From an uncultured Bacilli bacterium (GTDB lineage: Bacteria; Bacillota_I; Bacilli_A; RF39; UBA660), in NCBI GenBank assembly GCA_934101425.1, contig CAKOQQ010000005.1, positions 62,001 to 126,000 on the forward strand: a stretch of DNA of 64,000 bases, written 5' to 3'. The position numbers were made by a program, and so were the translations under genes. Numbering within the stretch: position 1 is the first letter of the stretch; each line of letters opens with the position of its first letter. Below the pieces are notes generated by a model. That model was not told the DNA's origin. It ran no database searches and saw nothing but the letters and a program-made list of their open reading frames with translations. Positions 44,411-54,270 of the stretch are shown one piece after another.

Positions 44411-46161
44411 ACTTGCCATCTATCTACAACATCACAGTTACCACTTTGTGGTTCTGGTGAAGGCATATCTAATTTTATAATCATTGGTACTTTAAATGAA
44501 CGACCAAATGCTACACAAGTACCAGGTTGTAAGCTTTTTTGTTTTTCAATAATATCAGCACTGATATTTGGTAACATTTTACTTATATATTCAATATCCC
44601 TTGGATGTGTCATCTTAAATATTAAGAAATTACTACATTGAGATAATACTGTTTCAGATAATTCTACTGGTCTTTGACTTATTAAATCTAAGATAATACC
44701 ATATTTTCTTCCTTCCTTAGCGATACGTTCAAATATGTTATATCCAAGTAAAAATCTATCTGTATCTGCTTGTACATATCTATGTGATTCTTCAAGTACT
44801 ATATGAAATGGTATAGATGCTCTATTTTCTAATTTTTTAGCGAAAACAAATAATAATCTTGAAAATACTTTTGTAAGTACCTTAGCGAATGAATCATCTA
44901 CTTCATCTAAGTTAAAATTAATAATTTGAGCTTTACCAGTTTCAGTTGCTACTAATGATGCAACATAGTTTTCTAAAGTTACATATTCTGGATATCTAAA
45001 GAAACGATTATAATCACCATTAACTAAACTATGCATTCTAACTTTTAATAGTATTGCATCATCATATAATGATTCATTTCTAAGCATACCTTCTGATATT
45101 AAAGTGAAGTTAAGAGCATTTTCTAAGTCTTCTAAAGTATAATATCCTGGTAACTTATTTTCTAATTTATCATATTCATCATCAATAAAACCTGTTACAT
45201 ATTCAGTTAATAAATTTAATTCTGGAAAATTACCTTTAGTATCTATCATGAAACAATTTCTAAAACTTCTAGTATATCCTACACCTTGTACTTGTGTTTC
45301 TAATGAAAATTCTTTTGTATTACAAGTAGCAATTAAATCAAATACATCATTTCTTTTACTAGCTGCAGTTTGATTAGTATATAAAATATCCATTATTGCT
45401 TTAGCTATTAAGTGATTCTTATATCTTTTTGCTTGTTCTTGATCACCAGAAAATACATTTACTATTTGTAACATTCTTTCAATTATTTGAAGTTGTGAGT
45501 GCTTTGTAGCATCTAATATAAGAGCAAAATCATCCATATTTAAAAGCCATAAAGGTATTCTTATTTGTTTATTTGCTTCTAAATTACTATTTGTTCCAAA
45601 AAATTTAAAATTATAATTTGGATTTAATTTATTTAAATCTTTAAATGCACTATGGTATTCACCATAAGAATCAAAAAATAAGAAATTAGCGTTATATGGT
45701 ATAAAATTAGGATTACTAAATAAGTTTTGCATTATTCTAGCTACACCACATGATTTACCACTACCTGTATTACCAAATATTGCCATATGATTACTAAATA
45801 AATCATTAGTACTTACACATATTGGATATCCATTATATAATACACTTTTTCCAATAAATAAATTTCCTTCTTTCTTATCAGCACCTATAATAATAGCTAA
45901 TTCTTCTTTATTTATAAGTCTAAGTCTTGATGATAGTGTTGGTTTTCTTAAAATACCACTATTAAATTTATTACCATCAAATTCCCCTAGAAAATTTACT
46001 TTTATTTTTTCTCCGTCTATGTCACTAATTTCTCCAAGTATTCTACTATTACCATCTTCAAATACAACATGAACATTCATTAGGTTTGCTGCTATTTTAC
46101 TATTTGGTAATAATTTAACATGTGCCATAGTATCACTAATATAAATTATATTTCCAAACAT
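44401..46161 (-). CDS. HerA-like DNA-translocase ATPase
   Basis: 586 residues. The N-terminal 110 residues are a beta-barrel HAS-like domain, followed by Walker A GNTGSGKS at 130-137, Walker B FHIVLEESHRY near 460, and ISQRPVELSETVLSQC with the sensor and arginine-finger region of HerA/FtsK-type hexameric ATPases. HerA works in archaea with the NurA nuclease, and HerA with partner nucleases forms anti-phage systems in bacteria. No nuclease gene is adjacent; instead it lies between ylxM and ffh, so a housekeeping DNA role is as likely. Confidence 0.82.
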   Translation of the reverse strand: MFGNIIYISDTMAHVKLLPNSKIAANLMNVHVVFEDGNSRILGEISDIDGEKIKVNFLGEFDGNKFNSGILRKPTLSSRLRLINKEELAIIIGADKKEGNLFIGKSVLYNGYPICVSTNDLFSNHMAIFGNTGSGKSCGVARIMQNLFSNPNFIPYNANFLFFDSYGEYHSAFKDLNKLNPNYNFKFFGTNSNLEANKQIRIPLWLLNMDDFALILDATKHSQLQIIERMLQIVNVFSGDQEQAKRYKNHLIAKAIMDILYTNQTAASKRNDVFDLIATCNTKEFSLETQVQGVGYTRSFRNCFMIDTKGNFPELNLLTEYVTGFIDDEYDKLENKLPGYYTLEDLENALNFTLISEGMLRNESLYDDAILLKVRMHSLVNGDYNRFFRYPEYVTLENYVASLVATETGKAQIINFNLDEVDDSFAKVLTKVFSRLLFVFAKKLENRASIPFHIVLEESHRYVQADTDRFLLGYNIFERIAKEGRKYGIILDLISQRPVELSETVLSQCSNFLIFKMTHPRDIEYISKMLPNISADIIEKQKSLQPGTCVAFGRSFKVPMIIKLDMPSPEPQSGNCDVVDRWQVRN

Positions 46162-46171
46162 ATTTTTCTCC

Positions 46172-46456
46172 CTATAATAATTCTTTTATTTTTTCTTTTA
46201 TTTTTTCATCTTTTATTAAATCTAATATTTTTTCTTTTTTTTCATATAATTTTAATTTAGATTCATATTCTTTTAATTTATTTTCTGCTTCTTTTAATTG
46301 TTTATGTATAGCGTTTCTACTAACAGAATTATTATCTGCAATTTCACTTAATGTCAAATTATCAAAATAATAATCTAAAAAATATTCTTTTTGTTTATCT
46401 GTAAGTAGCTCACCATAGCAGTCATATAAGTTAGTTATATAAATATTTTCTTCCAT
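46172..46456 (-). CDS. ylxM: YlxM-family helix-turn-helix protein (UPF0122)
   Basis: 94 residues. Sigma-4-like helix-turn-helix at about 17-60: YGELLTDKQKEYFLDYY, LSEIADNNSVSRNAIHKQL. The C-terminal half is a charged coiled coil. YlxM usually sits between ftsY and ffh and influences SRP function; here a HerA-like gene has come between ylxM and ffh. Overlaps the membrane-protein gene by one base. Confidence 0.85.
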   Translation of the reverse strand: MEENIYITNLYDCYGELLTDKQKEYFLDYYFDNLTLSEIADNNSVSRNAIHKQLKEAENKLKEYESKLKLYEKKEKILDLIKDEKIKEKIKELL

Positions 46457-46722
46457 TAAAATATACCTATAATAGCTGTTATTAAGAAATATAAACCTAT
46501 AATTATATATATTAAAGTAAAAGCTTTTCTTTTATATACTTTATAGTTGTTATATCCCATTACCATAAATACAAGTCCTAATATAACATTAATTACATTA
46601 GCAATAATATTACTTTTTACAAATAACCAAATTATACAAAATATAAGCAGTAATATAGATAAAAAGAATTGCATAAATAAACCTAAATCAGTTACTTTTC
46701 TATTTAAAACTTCCTTATTCAT
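46456..46722 (-). CDS. Hypothetical small membrane protein
   Basis: 88 residues from the ATG at 46722 (MNKEVLNRK), which follows GGTGGGTGAT; earlier in-frame codons lie inside ftsY. Three predicted membrane helices with a polar loop (GYNNYKVYKRKAF). No family recognised. Its start overlaps the end of ftsY by 8 bases, and its end touches ylxM, so it is expressed with SRP genes. Confidence 0.6.
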   Translation of the reverse strand: MNKEVLNRKVTDLGLFMQFFLSILLLIFCIIWLFVKSNIIANVINVILGLVFMVMGYNNYKVYKRKAFTLIYIIIGLYFLITAIIGIF

Positions 46723-47701
46723 TTTTATCACCCACCAAATCTTTAAATAAGCCATATATATAAGCTTCTATATCAAAGACTTTTAAGTCTTCACATTTTT
46801 CACCTAAACCTATATATTTAACAGGTATACCTACTTCTTCTTTTATAGCTAAGACAATACCTCCTTTAGCTGTACCATCTAATTTAGTAAGTACAATACC
46901 TGTAATATTAGTTATTTCTTTAAAACTTTTGGCTTGACTAATACCATTTTGACCAGTAGTAGCATCTAATACTAAAAGAGTTTCATGAGGAGCTCCCTCT
47001 ATTAAATTACCTATTACTCTATTCATTTTTTCAAGCTCATTCATTAAGTTTACTTTATTTTGAAGTCTACCTGCAGTATCAACTAATACTACATCATAAT
47101 TTTCTTCTTTAGCTTTTGTTATACCTTCATATATTACACTAGATGCATCTTTTGAATCACTAGATATAACATCCGCACCTACTTTTTCTCCCCATTCTTT
47201 TATTTGTTCAATAGCTCCTGCTCTAAAAGTATCACCAGCTACTAACATAACTTTTTTTCCTTCATTTTTTAGTTTATAAGCTAGTTTACCAATAGTAGTA
47301 GTTTTACCAACTCCATTTACTCCTACAAATAAAATAACAGTAGGTCCTTCTTTACTATAATTTATTTTATTTACAATTACTTCATTATTGATATAAATAA
47401 TAAACATTTCATCAACTATTATTTCTTTTAAATCTTCAGAATCAATTATATTTTCATGTTTAACTCTATATTTTAATTTATCAATAAACTTCATAACAGT
47501 ATTAACACCAATATCTGCCATGATAAGTATTTCTTCTAATTCATCAAAATATTCATTATTTATTTTTTTATATTTTTTATTTAATAAATTTAATTTAGAA
47601 GTTACTTCAGCTCTTGTTTTAGTTAAGCCTTCATCATATAACTTAATATCTTCATTATCTTTTTTACTAAATATTTTTTTAAATCCATCAAATAATCCCA
47701 T
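46715..47701 (-). CDS. ftsY: SRP receptor FtsY
   Basis: 328 residues, without a long acidic A domain: the N-terminus (MGLFDGFKKIFSKKD) is a short amphipathic lipid-binding helix. NG domain with P-loop GVNGVGKTTT at about 124-133, AGDTFRAGAIEQ, DTAGR and TKLDGTAKGG. It receives SRP-ribosome complexes at the membrane. First gene of a leftward set ftsY, small membrane protein, ylxM, herA-like, with ffh next after a terminator. Confidence 0.96.
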   Translation of the reverse strand: MGLFDGFKKIFSKKDNEDIKLYDEGLTKTRAEVTSKLNLLNKKYKKINNEYFDELEEILIMADIGVNTVMKFIDKLKYRVKHENIIDSEDLKEIIVDEMFIIYINNEVIVNKINYSKEGPTVILFVGVNGVGKTTTIGKLAYKLKNEGKKVMLVAGDTFRAGAIEQIKEWGEKVGADVISSDSKDASSVIYEGITKAKEENYDVVLVDTAGRLQNKVNLMNELEKMNRVIGNLIEGAPHETLLVLDATTGQNGISQAKSFKEITNITGIVLTKLDGTAKGGIVLAIKEEVGIPVKYIGLGEKCEDLKVFDIEAYIYGLFKDLVGDKNE

Positions 47702-47731
47702 ATGTCACCTACATTCTACTTAATTATACCA

Positions 47732-47760
47732 TAAATAAAACATCTATTAAAGATGTTTTA
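47732..47760 (-). terminator. Terminator of the hypothetical gene upstream of ftsY
   Basis: TAAAACATCT / AGATGTTTTA with ATTAA loop, overlapping the stop codon of the 47.8 kb gene; T content after the stem on the minus strand is modest. Confidence 0.6.
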
Positions 47761-48354
47761 TTTTTCTTTTCTATATATTTTTGGATATCTTAAACATTTT
47801 GTAGCAGCCAAACTAACAGTAGATGCATTTATACTATCAATATTATTTATAGTAATAGAGCTTGGAAGTTCAGTATTACCTAATTCTCTTTCAGCATCTG
47901 CTATAGCTTTATAACTACTATCTATAGCTTCTTTATTATCTAAATAAGTTTTTACTTTTCTTAAATAAGTAAGTTCACGTTTATTTGCACCTTTTTTTAT
48001 TAATTCTACTGTCGTAATAGATGCTAATGCTACTGCTGCACCAACTAAATAATAATTAGGATCATTAGTAAGTACAAGTCCTGAACATCCTAAGAAAGCT
48101 AATGATCCAACACCTGATACTACACTTTTTACTAAATGACCAGTTTCACTAAATGTAACATTTTCTTCTTTCTTTAAATATCTTTCTGCTTGTTCTAACA
48201 TTACATTTACAATTCTGCTTTCTATTTCTTTACTGTATGGAAAATAATCAGTTGTACCATCTAAATATTTTACCATAATACTTTTTTTATCATCACTAAT
48301 AGTATATTTTTTAATTACCCTTTCATTTGGCATTCCTTTTATTTCATATTTCAT
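47758..48354 (-). CDS. Hypothetical protein with two central hydrophobic segments
   Basis: 198 residues from the ATG at 48354, chosen because AGGAGGGG lies 4 bases before it. The N-terminal region (KYLDGTTDYFPYSKE) is beta-rich, and two hydrophobic stretches at about 75-125 (VVSGVGSLAFLGCSGLVL, YYLVGAAVALASITTVELI) form a helical hairpin in the membrane. The C-terminal helix is charged. No family recognised. Divergent from the RNase J gene. Confidence 0.6.
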   Translation of the reverse strand: MKYEIKGMPNERVIKKYTISDDKKSIMVKYLDGTTDYFPYSKEIESRIVNVMLEQAERYLKKEENVTFSETGHLVKSVVSGVGSLAFLGCSGLVLTNDPNYYLVGAAVALASITTVELIKKGANKRELTYLRKVKTYLDNKEAIDSSYKAIADAERELGNTELPSSITINNIDSINASTVSLAATKCLRYPKIYRKEK

Positions 48355-48409
48355 AAAACCCCTCCTAGGCCTATTATTATATATCATTTTTTCATAAAGT
48401 CAATAACAC

Positions 48410-48438
48410 TAGACAAATAAAGAAAAAAAAGGTATAAT
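48410..48438 (+). promoter_or_regulatory. Sigma-A promoter of the RNase J gene
   Basis: TAGACA (48410-48415), 17-base spacer, TATAAT (48433-48438), then a leader of about 30 bases and AAAGGAG before the ATG at 48478. Confidence 0.75.
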
Positions 48439-48477
48439 TAGTTAGTTCTGTTTTAATCTTAAAAGAAAGGAGAAATT

Positions 48478-50154
48478 ATGAAATTAACGAACAATCAAGA
48501 TACAAAAATATTTGCATTAGGTGGTCTTGGTGAAGTAGGTAAAAATATGTATGTGGTAATGTGCCACAATGAAATAATAATTATCGATGCGGGTGTAACT
48601 TTCCCTGCTGGGGAACTAATGGGAATTGATTATGTAATTCCTGATGTTACTTTTTTAAAAAAGAATGAAAAGAAAATTAAAGGTTTATTTATAACACATG
48701 GACATGAAGATCATATAGGAGGTATACCATTTATTTTACAAATGGTAAATATACCATGTATATACGCTCCTAATCAAGCTACGGGACTTATAAAAAGAAA
48801 ATTAAGTGAAAGAAATATACCATTTAAAAATATTGTTACTTATACGGAAAAAGATGTATTTAAATTCAAGAGTATGAAAGTAGAATTTTTTAGAACTACT
48901 CACTCTATACCAGATTCACATGGTATATATATTACTACTCCAAATGGTACAATAGCTTCTACTGGTGACTTTAAATTCGATTTAACACCAATAGGTCCAA
49001 TTGCTAACTTCTATAAAATGGCTGAATTAGGGCATAAGGGTGTAACTCTTTTATTAAGTGATAGTACAAATGCTCTTAATGAGGGATATTCTGCAAGTGA
49101 ATCAAAAGTTGATGAAGCTTTAGGTGATATATTTTTAAGACATAAAGGTAGAATTATAATTGCTACTTTTGCATCAAATATATATAGACTTAAACATATA
49201 GTTGATACATGTAAAAGAAATAATCGTAAAATTGCTACATTTGGTAGAAGTATGGAACAAAATATTGAAATATCTATTGAAGGTGGATATATAAAAAATA
49301 AAGATGTATTTATAAGTGCTGAAGAAGCTAATAAGTTAAAACCTGAAGAAGTATGTATTTTATGTACTGGTAGTCAAGGTGAACCTTTAGCTGCACTATC
49401 TAGAATAGCAAATGGAACACATAAACAAATTAAATTATTAAATGACGACATTGTAGTATTTTCTTCATCAGCTATTCCTGGTAATGCACTTAGTATTTCT
49501 AGAACAATAAATAAATTATATTTAAAAGGTGTAAAAGTTTATACTAATACATCATTAAGTGATATTCATACAAGCGGACATGGTAATCAAGATGAATTAA
49601 AATTGATGTTAAGATTAATGGAACCAAAATACTTTATGCCTATGCATGGTGAATATAGAATGCTTAAATGTCATGCTGATTTAGCAGTTGAATGTGGTAT
49701 TCCACGTGAAAATACTTTTATTATGGGTAATGGTGATGTATTATCTATGTATAAAGGTAAAATTACTAAAGATAAACAAATTCAAGCTGGAGACACTTAT
49801 GTTGATGGAAATAGAATTGGTGAAGTAAGTAGTATAGTAATGTGGGAAAGAAAAATAATGGCTAATGATGGTGTACTTATAGTAATTGCTAATATCGATA
49901 CAACTACAAATAAACTAATAGGATTACCAAATATAACTACTAGAGGATTTGTTCTTGTAAATGATAATTTAGAATTGTTAAAACAACTAGAAGTTAGAAG
50001 TAAAATTGCAATCGATAAAAAACTTACTAAACCAATTAATTATGCTGATATAAAATCAGAAATAATTAATGAATTAGGACCATATATTTATGATTTAACA
50101 GGTAGAAAACCAATAATATTACCTGTACTAATGAGTATAAAAAAAGATGCTTAA
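48478..50154 (+). CDS. rnj: Ribonuclease J
   Basis: 558 residues. Metallo-beta-lactamase core with GGLGEVGKNMY at the start, HGHEDHIGG at about 76-84 (zinc ligands), beta-CASP domain with FASNIYRLKHI, GSQGEP and SAIPGN, and SGHGNQDELKLMLRL at about 364-378. A C-terminal domain is present. RNase J combines 5'-3' exonuclease and endonuclease activity in mRNA decay and rRNA maturation. Single gene from a consensus promoter. Confidence 0.95.
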   Translation: MKLTNNQDTKIFALGGLGEVGKNMYVVMCHNEIIIIDAGVTFPAGELMGIDYVIPDVTFLKKNEKKIKGLFITHGHEDHIGGIPFILQMVNIPCIYAPNQATGLIKRKLSERNIPFKNIVTYTEKDVFKFKSMKVEFFRTTHSIPDSHGIYITTPNGTIASTGDFKFDLTPIGPIANFYKMAELGHKGVTLLLSDSTNALNEGYSASESKVDEALGDIFLRHKGRIIIATFASNIYRLKHIVDTCKRNNRKIATFGRSMEQNIEISIEGGYIKNKDVFISAEEANKLKPEEVCILCTGSQGEPLAALSRIANGTHKQIKLLNDDIVVFSSSAIPGNALSISRTINKLYLKGVKVYTNTSLSDIHTSGHGNQDELKLMLRLMEPKYFMPMHGEYRMLKCHADLAVECGIPRENTFIMGNGDVLSMYKGKITKDKQIQAGDTYVDGNRIGEVSSIVMWERKIMANDGVLIVIANIDTTTNKLIGLPNITTRGFVLVNDNLELLKQLEVRSKIAIDKKLTKPINYADIKSEIINELGPYIYDLTGRKPIILPVLMSIKKDA

Positions 50155-50167
50155 TTGCATCTTTTTT
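50139..50167. terminator. Bidirectional terminator between RNase J gene and miaA
   Basis: AAAAAGATGC / GCATCTTTTT with TTAATT loop; contains both convergent stop codons. Confidence 0.85.
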
Positions 50168-51011
50168 CTATATAATCATATACATCCTTAGGATTAGTAA
50201 ACCAAGTAATATTCATTTGGTTATTAAACCAAGTATATTGTCTTTTAGCATATCTTCTACTTCTTTGTTTAATTAGTTCAATTGCTTCATTAAGTGAAAT
50301 AGCAGAATCAAAGAATAAAAATAATTCTTTATATCCAATAGGTGTTAATACTGCTTTAGTTCTAATATTAGAATCATATATTCTTTTAGCCTCTTCTACC
50401 AATCCATTTTTAATCATTATATCTACTCTTTTATTTATCCTATCATAAAGGATATCTCTATCAATAGTAAGACCTATAAAAATAGCATCATAAAGTAATT
50501 TATCTGTTTTATTAGTTTCTGTAGTATGATTATTTTTTATATAGTCTAATCTTCTTTCTACTCTTTTTCTATTATTTATATGAATAGTAGTATCAGGGTC
50601 TAGCTTAAGTAACATATTATATAATTCTTCCTTAGTATATTTACTATAATCACCTTTAGTAGTTTCTAAATTAAATTTATAATCATAAAGTGCGGCTTTA
50701 ATATATAATCCTGTACCACCTACTAAAATAGGTGTTTTACCTCTTTTTAATATATCATCTATACATTTTCGTGCATCTTTTTGATAATCATATACAGTAT
50801 AATTTTCATCTATATTTTTTATATCAATTAAATAATGTGGTATACCTTCTTTTTCTTTTTCAGTTATTTTAGCGGTTGCAATATCTAAAGTCTTGTATAC
50901 TTGTGTAGAATCAGCATTTATAATTTCACCATCATATTTTTTAGCTAACTCAATACTTAAACTTGTTTTACCTACAGCAGTAGGTCCTGTTATAACTATT
51001 ACTTTATTCAT
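50151..51011 (-). CDS. miaA: tRNA dimethylallyltransferase MiaA
   Basis: 286 residues. P-loop GPTAVGKTSLS at 8-18, DSTQVYK substrate motif, GGTGLYIKAALYDYKF, and the C-terminal RSRRYAKRQYTWFNNQ. It adds an isopentenyl group to A37 of tRNAs that read UNN codons. Its start overlaps the zincin-like gene upstream by 8 bases, in an apparent queA, zincin-like, miaA operon. Confidence 0.95.
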   Translation of the reverse strand: MNKVIVITGPTAVGKTSLSIELAKKYDGEIINADSTQVYKTLDIATAKITEKEKEGIPHYLIDIKNIDENYTVYDYQKDARKCIDDILKRGKTPILVGGTGLYIKAALYDYKFNLETTKGDYSKYTKEELYNMLLKLDPDTTIHINNRKRVERRLDYIKNNHTTETNKTDKLLYDAIFIGLTIDRDILYDRINKRVDIMIKNGLVEEAKRIYDSNIRTKAVLTPIGYKELFLFFDSAISLNEAIELIKQRSRRYAKRQYTWFNNQMNITWFTNPKDVYDYIEKRCN

Positions 51012-51939
51012 ATTTTATAACCGCCCTTTCATATGTTTTCTTTAATACTTTTTTAGATGCAATATCTAAATCATATCCATCACTATTTGTAGTATGAATA
51101 CCTATACTACTTAATATATCATCAAAACTAACATCATTTATTACTCTATTGATATCCCTTAGATAATTAGCTCCATCACCACTATCATGCATATATGATG
51201 CAAATAAAAATCCCATAAGATGTCTTTGGTCGTTATCAAATGGTAATTCATCTAACTTACTATAATAATTTAAATACATATTTATAAATGGTTTTAATGA
51301 ATCAGTAACACCTATTTCTTTTATATTACTTTTATTTACTTCACCATACTTTAAAAATAGTTTAATAAGTTCTATTTGAATATGTAATGATACTGCCTTA
51401 TTTAAAATAGCATATAATAAATCTTTACCATTTTTTAAATATTCTTTTGGTTTAGTACTACTATAATAGTCTTCAAATAACATCTCACCTAATATACTAA
51501 TTGCTTCTGTAAATAAAAATCTTGATTCTGTTAATTCTAAACTAACATTACTATCATGTAGTACTTCATGAACAATAGTATAACTATCTTCTATAGTCTC
51601 ATTATATGGTAAAAATATGTGATGAATTCCAGATTCAGTTAATGTTGATGATGCTATATAATTATTTCTTCCGGTAACTTTTACTAGTTCTAATTCTTCA
51701 CTTTTAAGTAATTTAAGTAATAAATCACCATAACTAGGATCTAAACTACTTAAAAACTTCTTAGAACTTATAAGCGAATCAGATAATCTATATACACTTC
51801 TATAGGTTTGTCTAGTTGCTTTAGATTTTGTATTTATAACAATATCTACTAATGAAGATATAAAGTTAAAATCACTTTCATCTGGATTTAATTCTATAAT
51901 ATATTCTTTTATTAGTTTATTTATTTTTGTTAAAGTCAT
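51004..51939 (-). CDS. Putative zincin-like metallopeptidase
   Basis: 311 residues, no named family recognised. HEVLHDSN at about 142-149 fits the HEXXH zinc motif, with Glu in the following helix ([18 protein letters not shown]) as a possible third ligand, as in M3-like gluzincins. No signal peptide. The rest is mainly helical. It lies between queA (23-base overlap) and miaA (8-base overlap), so its translation is coupled to tRNA modification genes, but a direct role in them is not shown. Confidence 0.55.
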   Translation of the reverse strand: MTLTKINKLIKEYIIELNPDESDFNFISSLVDIVINTKSKATRQTYRSVYRLSDSLISSKKFLSSLDPSYGDLLLKLLKSEELELVKVTGRNNYIASSTLTESGIHHIFLPYNETIEDSYTIVHEVLHDSNVSLELTESRFLFTEAISILGEMLFEDYYSSTKPKEYLKNGKDLLYAILNKAVSLHIQIELIKLFLKYGEVNKSNIKEIGVTDSLKPFINMYLNYYSKLDELPFDNDQRHLMGFLFASYMHDSGDGANYLRDINRVINDVSFDDILSSIGIHTTNSDGYDLDIASKKVLKKTYERAVIKYE

Positions 51940-52960
51940 TTATAAACATTGCATCACCAAATGAAAAGAATCTATATTTTTCTTTTATTGCTTCATTATA
52001 AGCGTTTAAGATATGTTCTTTGCCTGCAAGTGCACTAACTAACATAACGAGTGTTGACTTAGGTAAATGAAAGTTTGTTATAAGTGAATCAATAGCTTTA
52101 AATTCATATCCTGGATAAATAAATATATCAGTCCAAAATGAGCAAGCCTTAAAACAACCATATAATTTCATAACTGATTCTAATGTTCTAGTTGATGTTG
52201 TACCAACGGCAATAATCTTATGATTACTTTCTTTAGTTTTTTTAAGTAGCTCTGCTGTTTCTTCATTTATAATACAAAATTCACTATGCATTTTATGATT
52301 ATTAACATCTTCTACATTCACAGGTCTAAATGTACCAAGCCCTACATGTAGGGTAATATAAGCTATATTAACCCCTTTTTCTTCTATCTTTTTAAGTAGT
52401 TCTTTAGTAAAATGTAAGCCTGCTGTAGGAGCTGCTGCACTACCTACATTTTTAGCATATACAGTTTGATATCTATCTTTATCATCTAATTTTTCATGAA
52501 TATAAGGAGGAAGTGGCATTTCGCCTAATTTATCTAATATTTCATATAAAATACCATCATACTTTAATTTAAAATGTCTTACTCCTTCATCTTCTACTTT
52601 AACACATTCAGCTAAAAGTATGCCATCACCAAAACTAACTATAGTTCCCTCTTTAACTCTTTTAGCAGGTTTAACTAATGTTTTCCACACATCACTTTCT
52701 AAATCATTTAAAAGTAATATTTCAATAGCTGCATTAGTATCTTTTTTAGTACCATATAACCTAGCAGGAATAACTTTAGTATCATTTAAAACTAAAGTAT
52801 CACCTTCATCTAAATAATCAATTATATCTTTAAATTTTTTATGTGAAATTTCTCCAGTTACTTTATCAAGTAAAAGTAATCTAGATTCATCTCTTTTACT
52901 TATAGGAGTTTGTGCAATTAACTCCTCTGGTAAATCAAAATCAAAATCACTAGTTTTCAT
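51917..52960 (-). CDS. queA: S-adenosylmethionine:tRNA ribosyltransferase-isomerase QueA
   Basis: 347 residues. The opening [14 protein letters not shown] and [10 protein letters not shown] are diagnostic, with [10 protein letters not shown] at about 180, [20 protein letters not shown] and [18 protein letters not shown]. It transfers ribose from SAM to preQ1 in tRNA, giving epoxyqueuosine. Overlaps the zincin-like gene downstream by 23 bases. Confidence 0.96.
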   Translation of the reverse strand: MKTSDFDFDLPEELIAQTPISKRDESRLLLLDKVTGEISHKKFKDIIDYLDEGDTLVLNDTKVIPARLYGTKKDTNAAIEILLLNDLESDVWKTLVKPAKRVKEGTIVSFGDGILLAECVKVEDEGVRHFKLKYDGILYEILDKLGEMPLPPYIHEKLDDKDRYQTVYAKNVGSAAAPTAGLHFTKELLKKIEEKGVNIAYITLHVGLGTFRPVNVEDVNNHKMHSEFCIINEETAELLKKTKESNHKIIAVGTTSTRTLESVMKLYGCFKACSFWTDIFIYPGYEFKAIDSLITNFHLPKSTLVMLVSALAGKEHILNAYNEAIKEKYRFFSFGDAMFINDFNKNK

Positions 52961-52992
52961 AATCCACCTCGCCTAGATATTATATCATAAAA

Positions 52993-53544
52993 TTAAAATA
53001 ATTTCTTTATTTTCATTTTTTCTTTATCAAGTTCATGTACCGATGCATGAGTTACATTAAAAGCTTCTTTATCATAATTTAAACTAATATCATTTAAAAT
53101 AAAATATATCATATTTATAACTCCTCTATGAGTTATAAATAATGTATCTTCATAAGTTAATATTTCAGCTAAATAGTCTTTTATTCTTAAGTATAAATCC
53201 ATAAGTGATTCACCATTTGGAAATCTTTTATTAATATCTCTAGTATGCATGTATTCACCATATAATTTTAGTGCTTCATCTTTTAACATACCATTAACTA
53301 ATCCCTTATCCATTTCTCTTAATTTAGGTGTGTAAGTAACACTAACATCTAAATAACTAGATACTATTAAACTTGTTTGTTTAGCTCTTAAAATATCACT
53401 AGAAACTATTTTAGAAATATTACAACCTTTTAATTTTATACTACTTTCTCTAACTCCAATTATTCCTTCTTTAGTTAGTCCTACATTACTATATCCCCCA
53501 ACATATCTTTCGTCATCTAATCCATGTCTTAAAAAATAAATCAT
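52993..53544 (-). CDS. Histidine phosphatase family protein
   Basis: 183 residues from the ATG at 53544, which follows GGAGGAG; an ATG four codons earlier precedes that site. Phosphohistidine motif LRHG at 5-8, IVSSDILRAKQT, the acid residue in REMDKGLVNG and the second His in FITHRGVINMIY. Resembles cofactor-dependent phosphoglycerate mutase relatives such as CobC or GpmB phosphatases; substrate unknown. Confidence 0.85.
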   Translation of the reverse strand: MIYFLRHGLDDERYVGGYSNVGLTKEGIIGVRESSIKLKGCNISKIVSSDILRAKQTSLIVSSYLDVSVTYTPKLREMDKGLVNGMLKDEALKLYGEYMHTRDINKRFPNGESLMDLYLRIKDYLAEILTYEDTLFITHRGVINMIYFILNDISLNYDKEAFNVTHASVHELDKEKMKIKKLF

Positions 53545-53556
53545 ATACTCCTCCAA

Positions 53557-53584
53557 TAAAAAAATGTATTATAAAAATACATTT
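53557..53584 (-). terminator. Terminator of tdk
   Basis: AAATGTATT / AATACATTT stem with T run on the minus strand, overlapping the tdk stop codon. Confidence 0.75.
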
Positions 53585-54204
53585 GGTTTTTTGTGTAAAA
53601 ATTTCTTTTTTAATTTTTCAATATTATATCCCATTACTTTTTCCATATAGCATTTACCACATAATGGTACATATTCTACATTAGCTTCTCCATCTATAAC
53701 AACAGATTCACCTTCCATAACATATTTACCATTTACTTTTCTTGCATTAAACTTAGCTAATTTCATACATTCACATATATTTTTTAATTCTTCCACATAA
53801 TCTGACAATTCAAATAATCTTTTACTGCCTGTAAATGTTCTAGTAGTAAAATCAGTTCTAAGTCCATAACAATTTACTGGAATATCTAATATTTTAGTAA
53901 TTTTCCATAACTCTTCAATTTGTTCTTCTGTTAAAAATTGTGCTTCATCAACTAATATAAGTGATACGTTATCATATTTAAGTAAATTTTCATCACTTAA
54001 AAGTGAATCAGTTGGTTTTAAATAAATATTAACCTTTTTTGCAAGACCTATTCTAGATACTATCATATTATCCCCTTTAGTATCTACTGTAGACTTAATA
54101 AGTAAGGTATTATAACCTTTTTCTTCTAAATTGTAAGCATCCTTCATAAGTGCTATACTTTTTCCAGAATTCATTGCTCCATAATAATAAACTAACTTCG
54201 CCAT
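53569..54204 (-). CDS. tdk: Thymidine kinase (type II)
   Basis: 211 residues. P-loop YYGAMNSGKSIAL at about 7-19, Walker B VDEAQFL with the catalytic Glu, lasso region KFNARKVNGKYV, and zinc cysteines in the pairs ICEC and CGKC. It phosphorylates thymidine in nucleotide salvage. Single gene with its own terminator. Confidence 0.94.
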   Translation of the reverse strand: MAKLVYYYGAMNSGKSIALMKDAYNLEEKGYNTLLIKSTVDTKGDNMIVSRIGLAKKVNIYLKPTDSLLSDENLLKYDNVSLILVDEAQFLTEEQIEELWKITKILDIPVNCYGLRTDFTTRTFTGSKRLFELSDYVEELKNICECMKLAKFNARKVNGKYVMEGESVVIDGEANVEYVPLCGKCYMEKVMGYNIEKLKKKFLHKKPNVFL

Positions 54205-54270
54205 AACATACTCCTATCATATATTAAATGATACGCGTTATTATGACACTTGTCAATATAAAAAAAAGAA

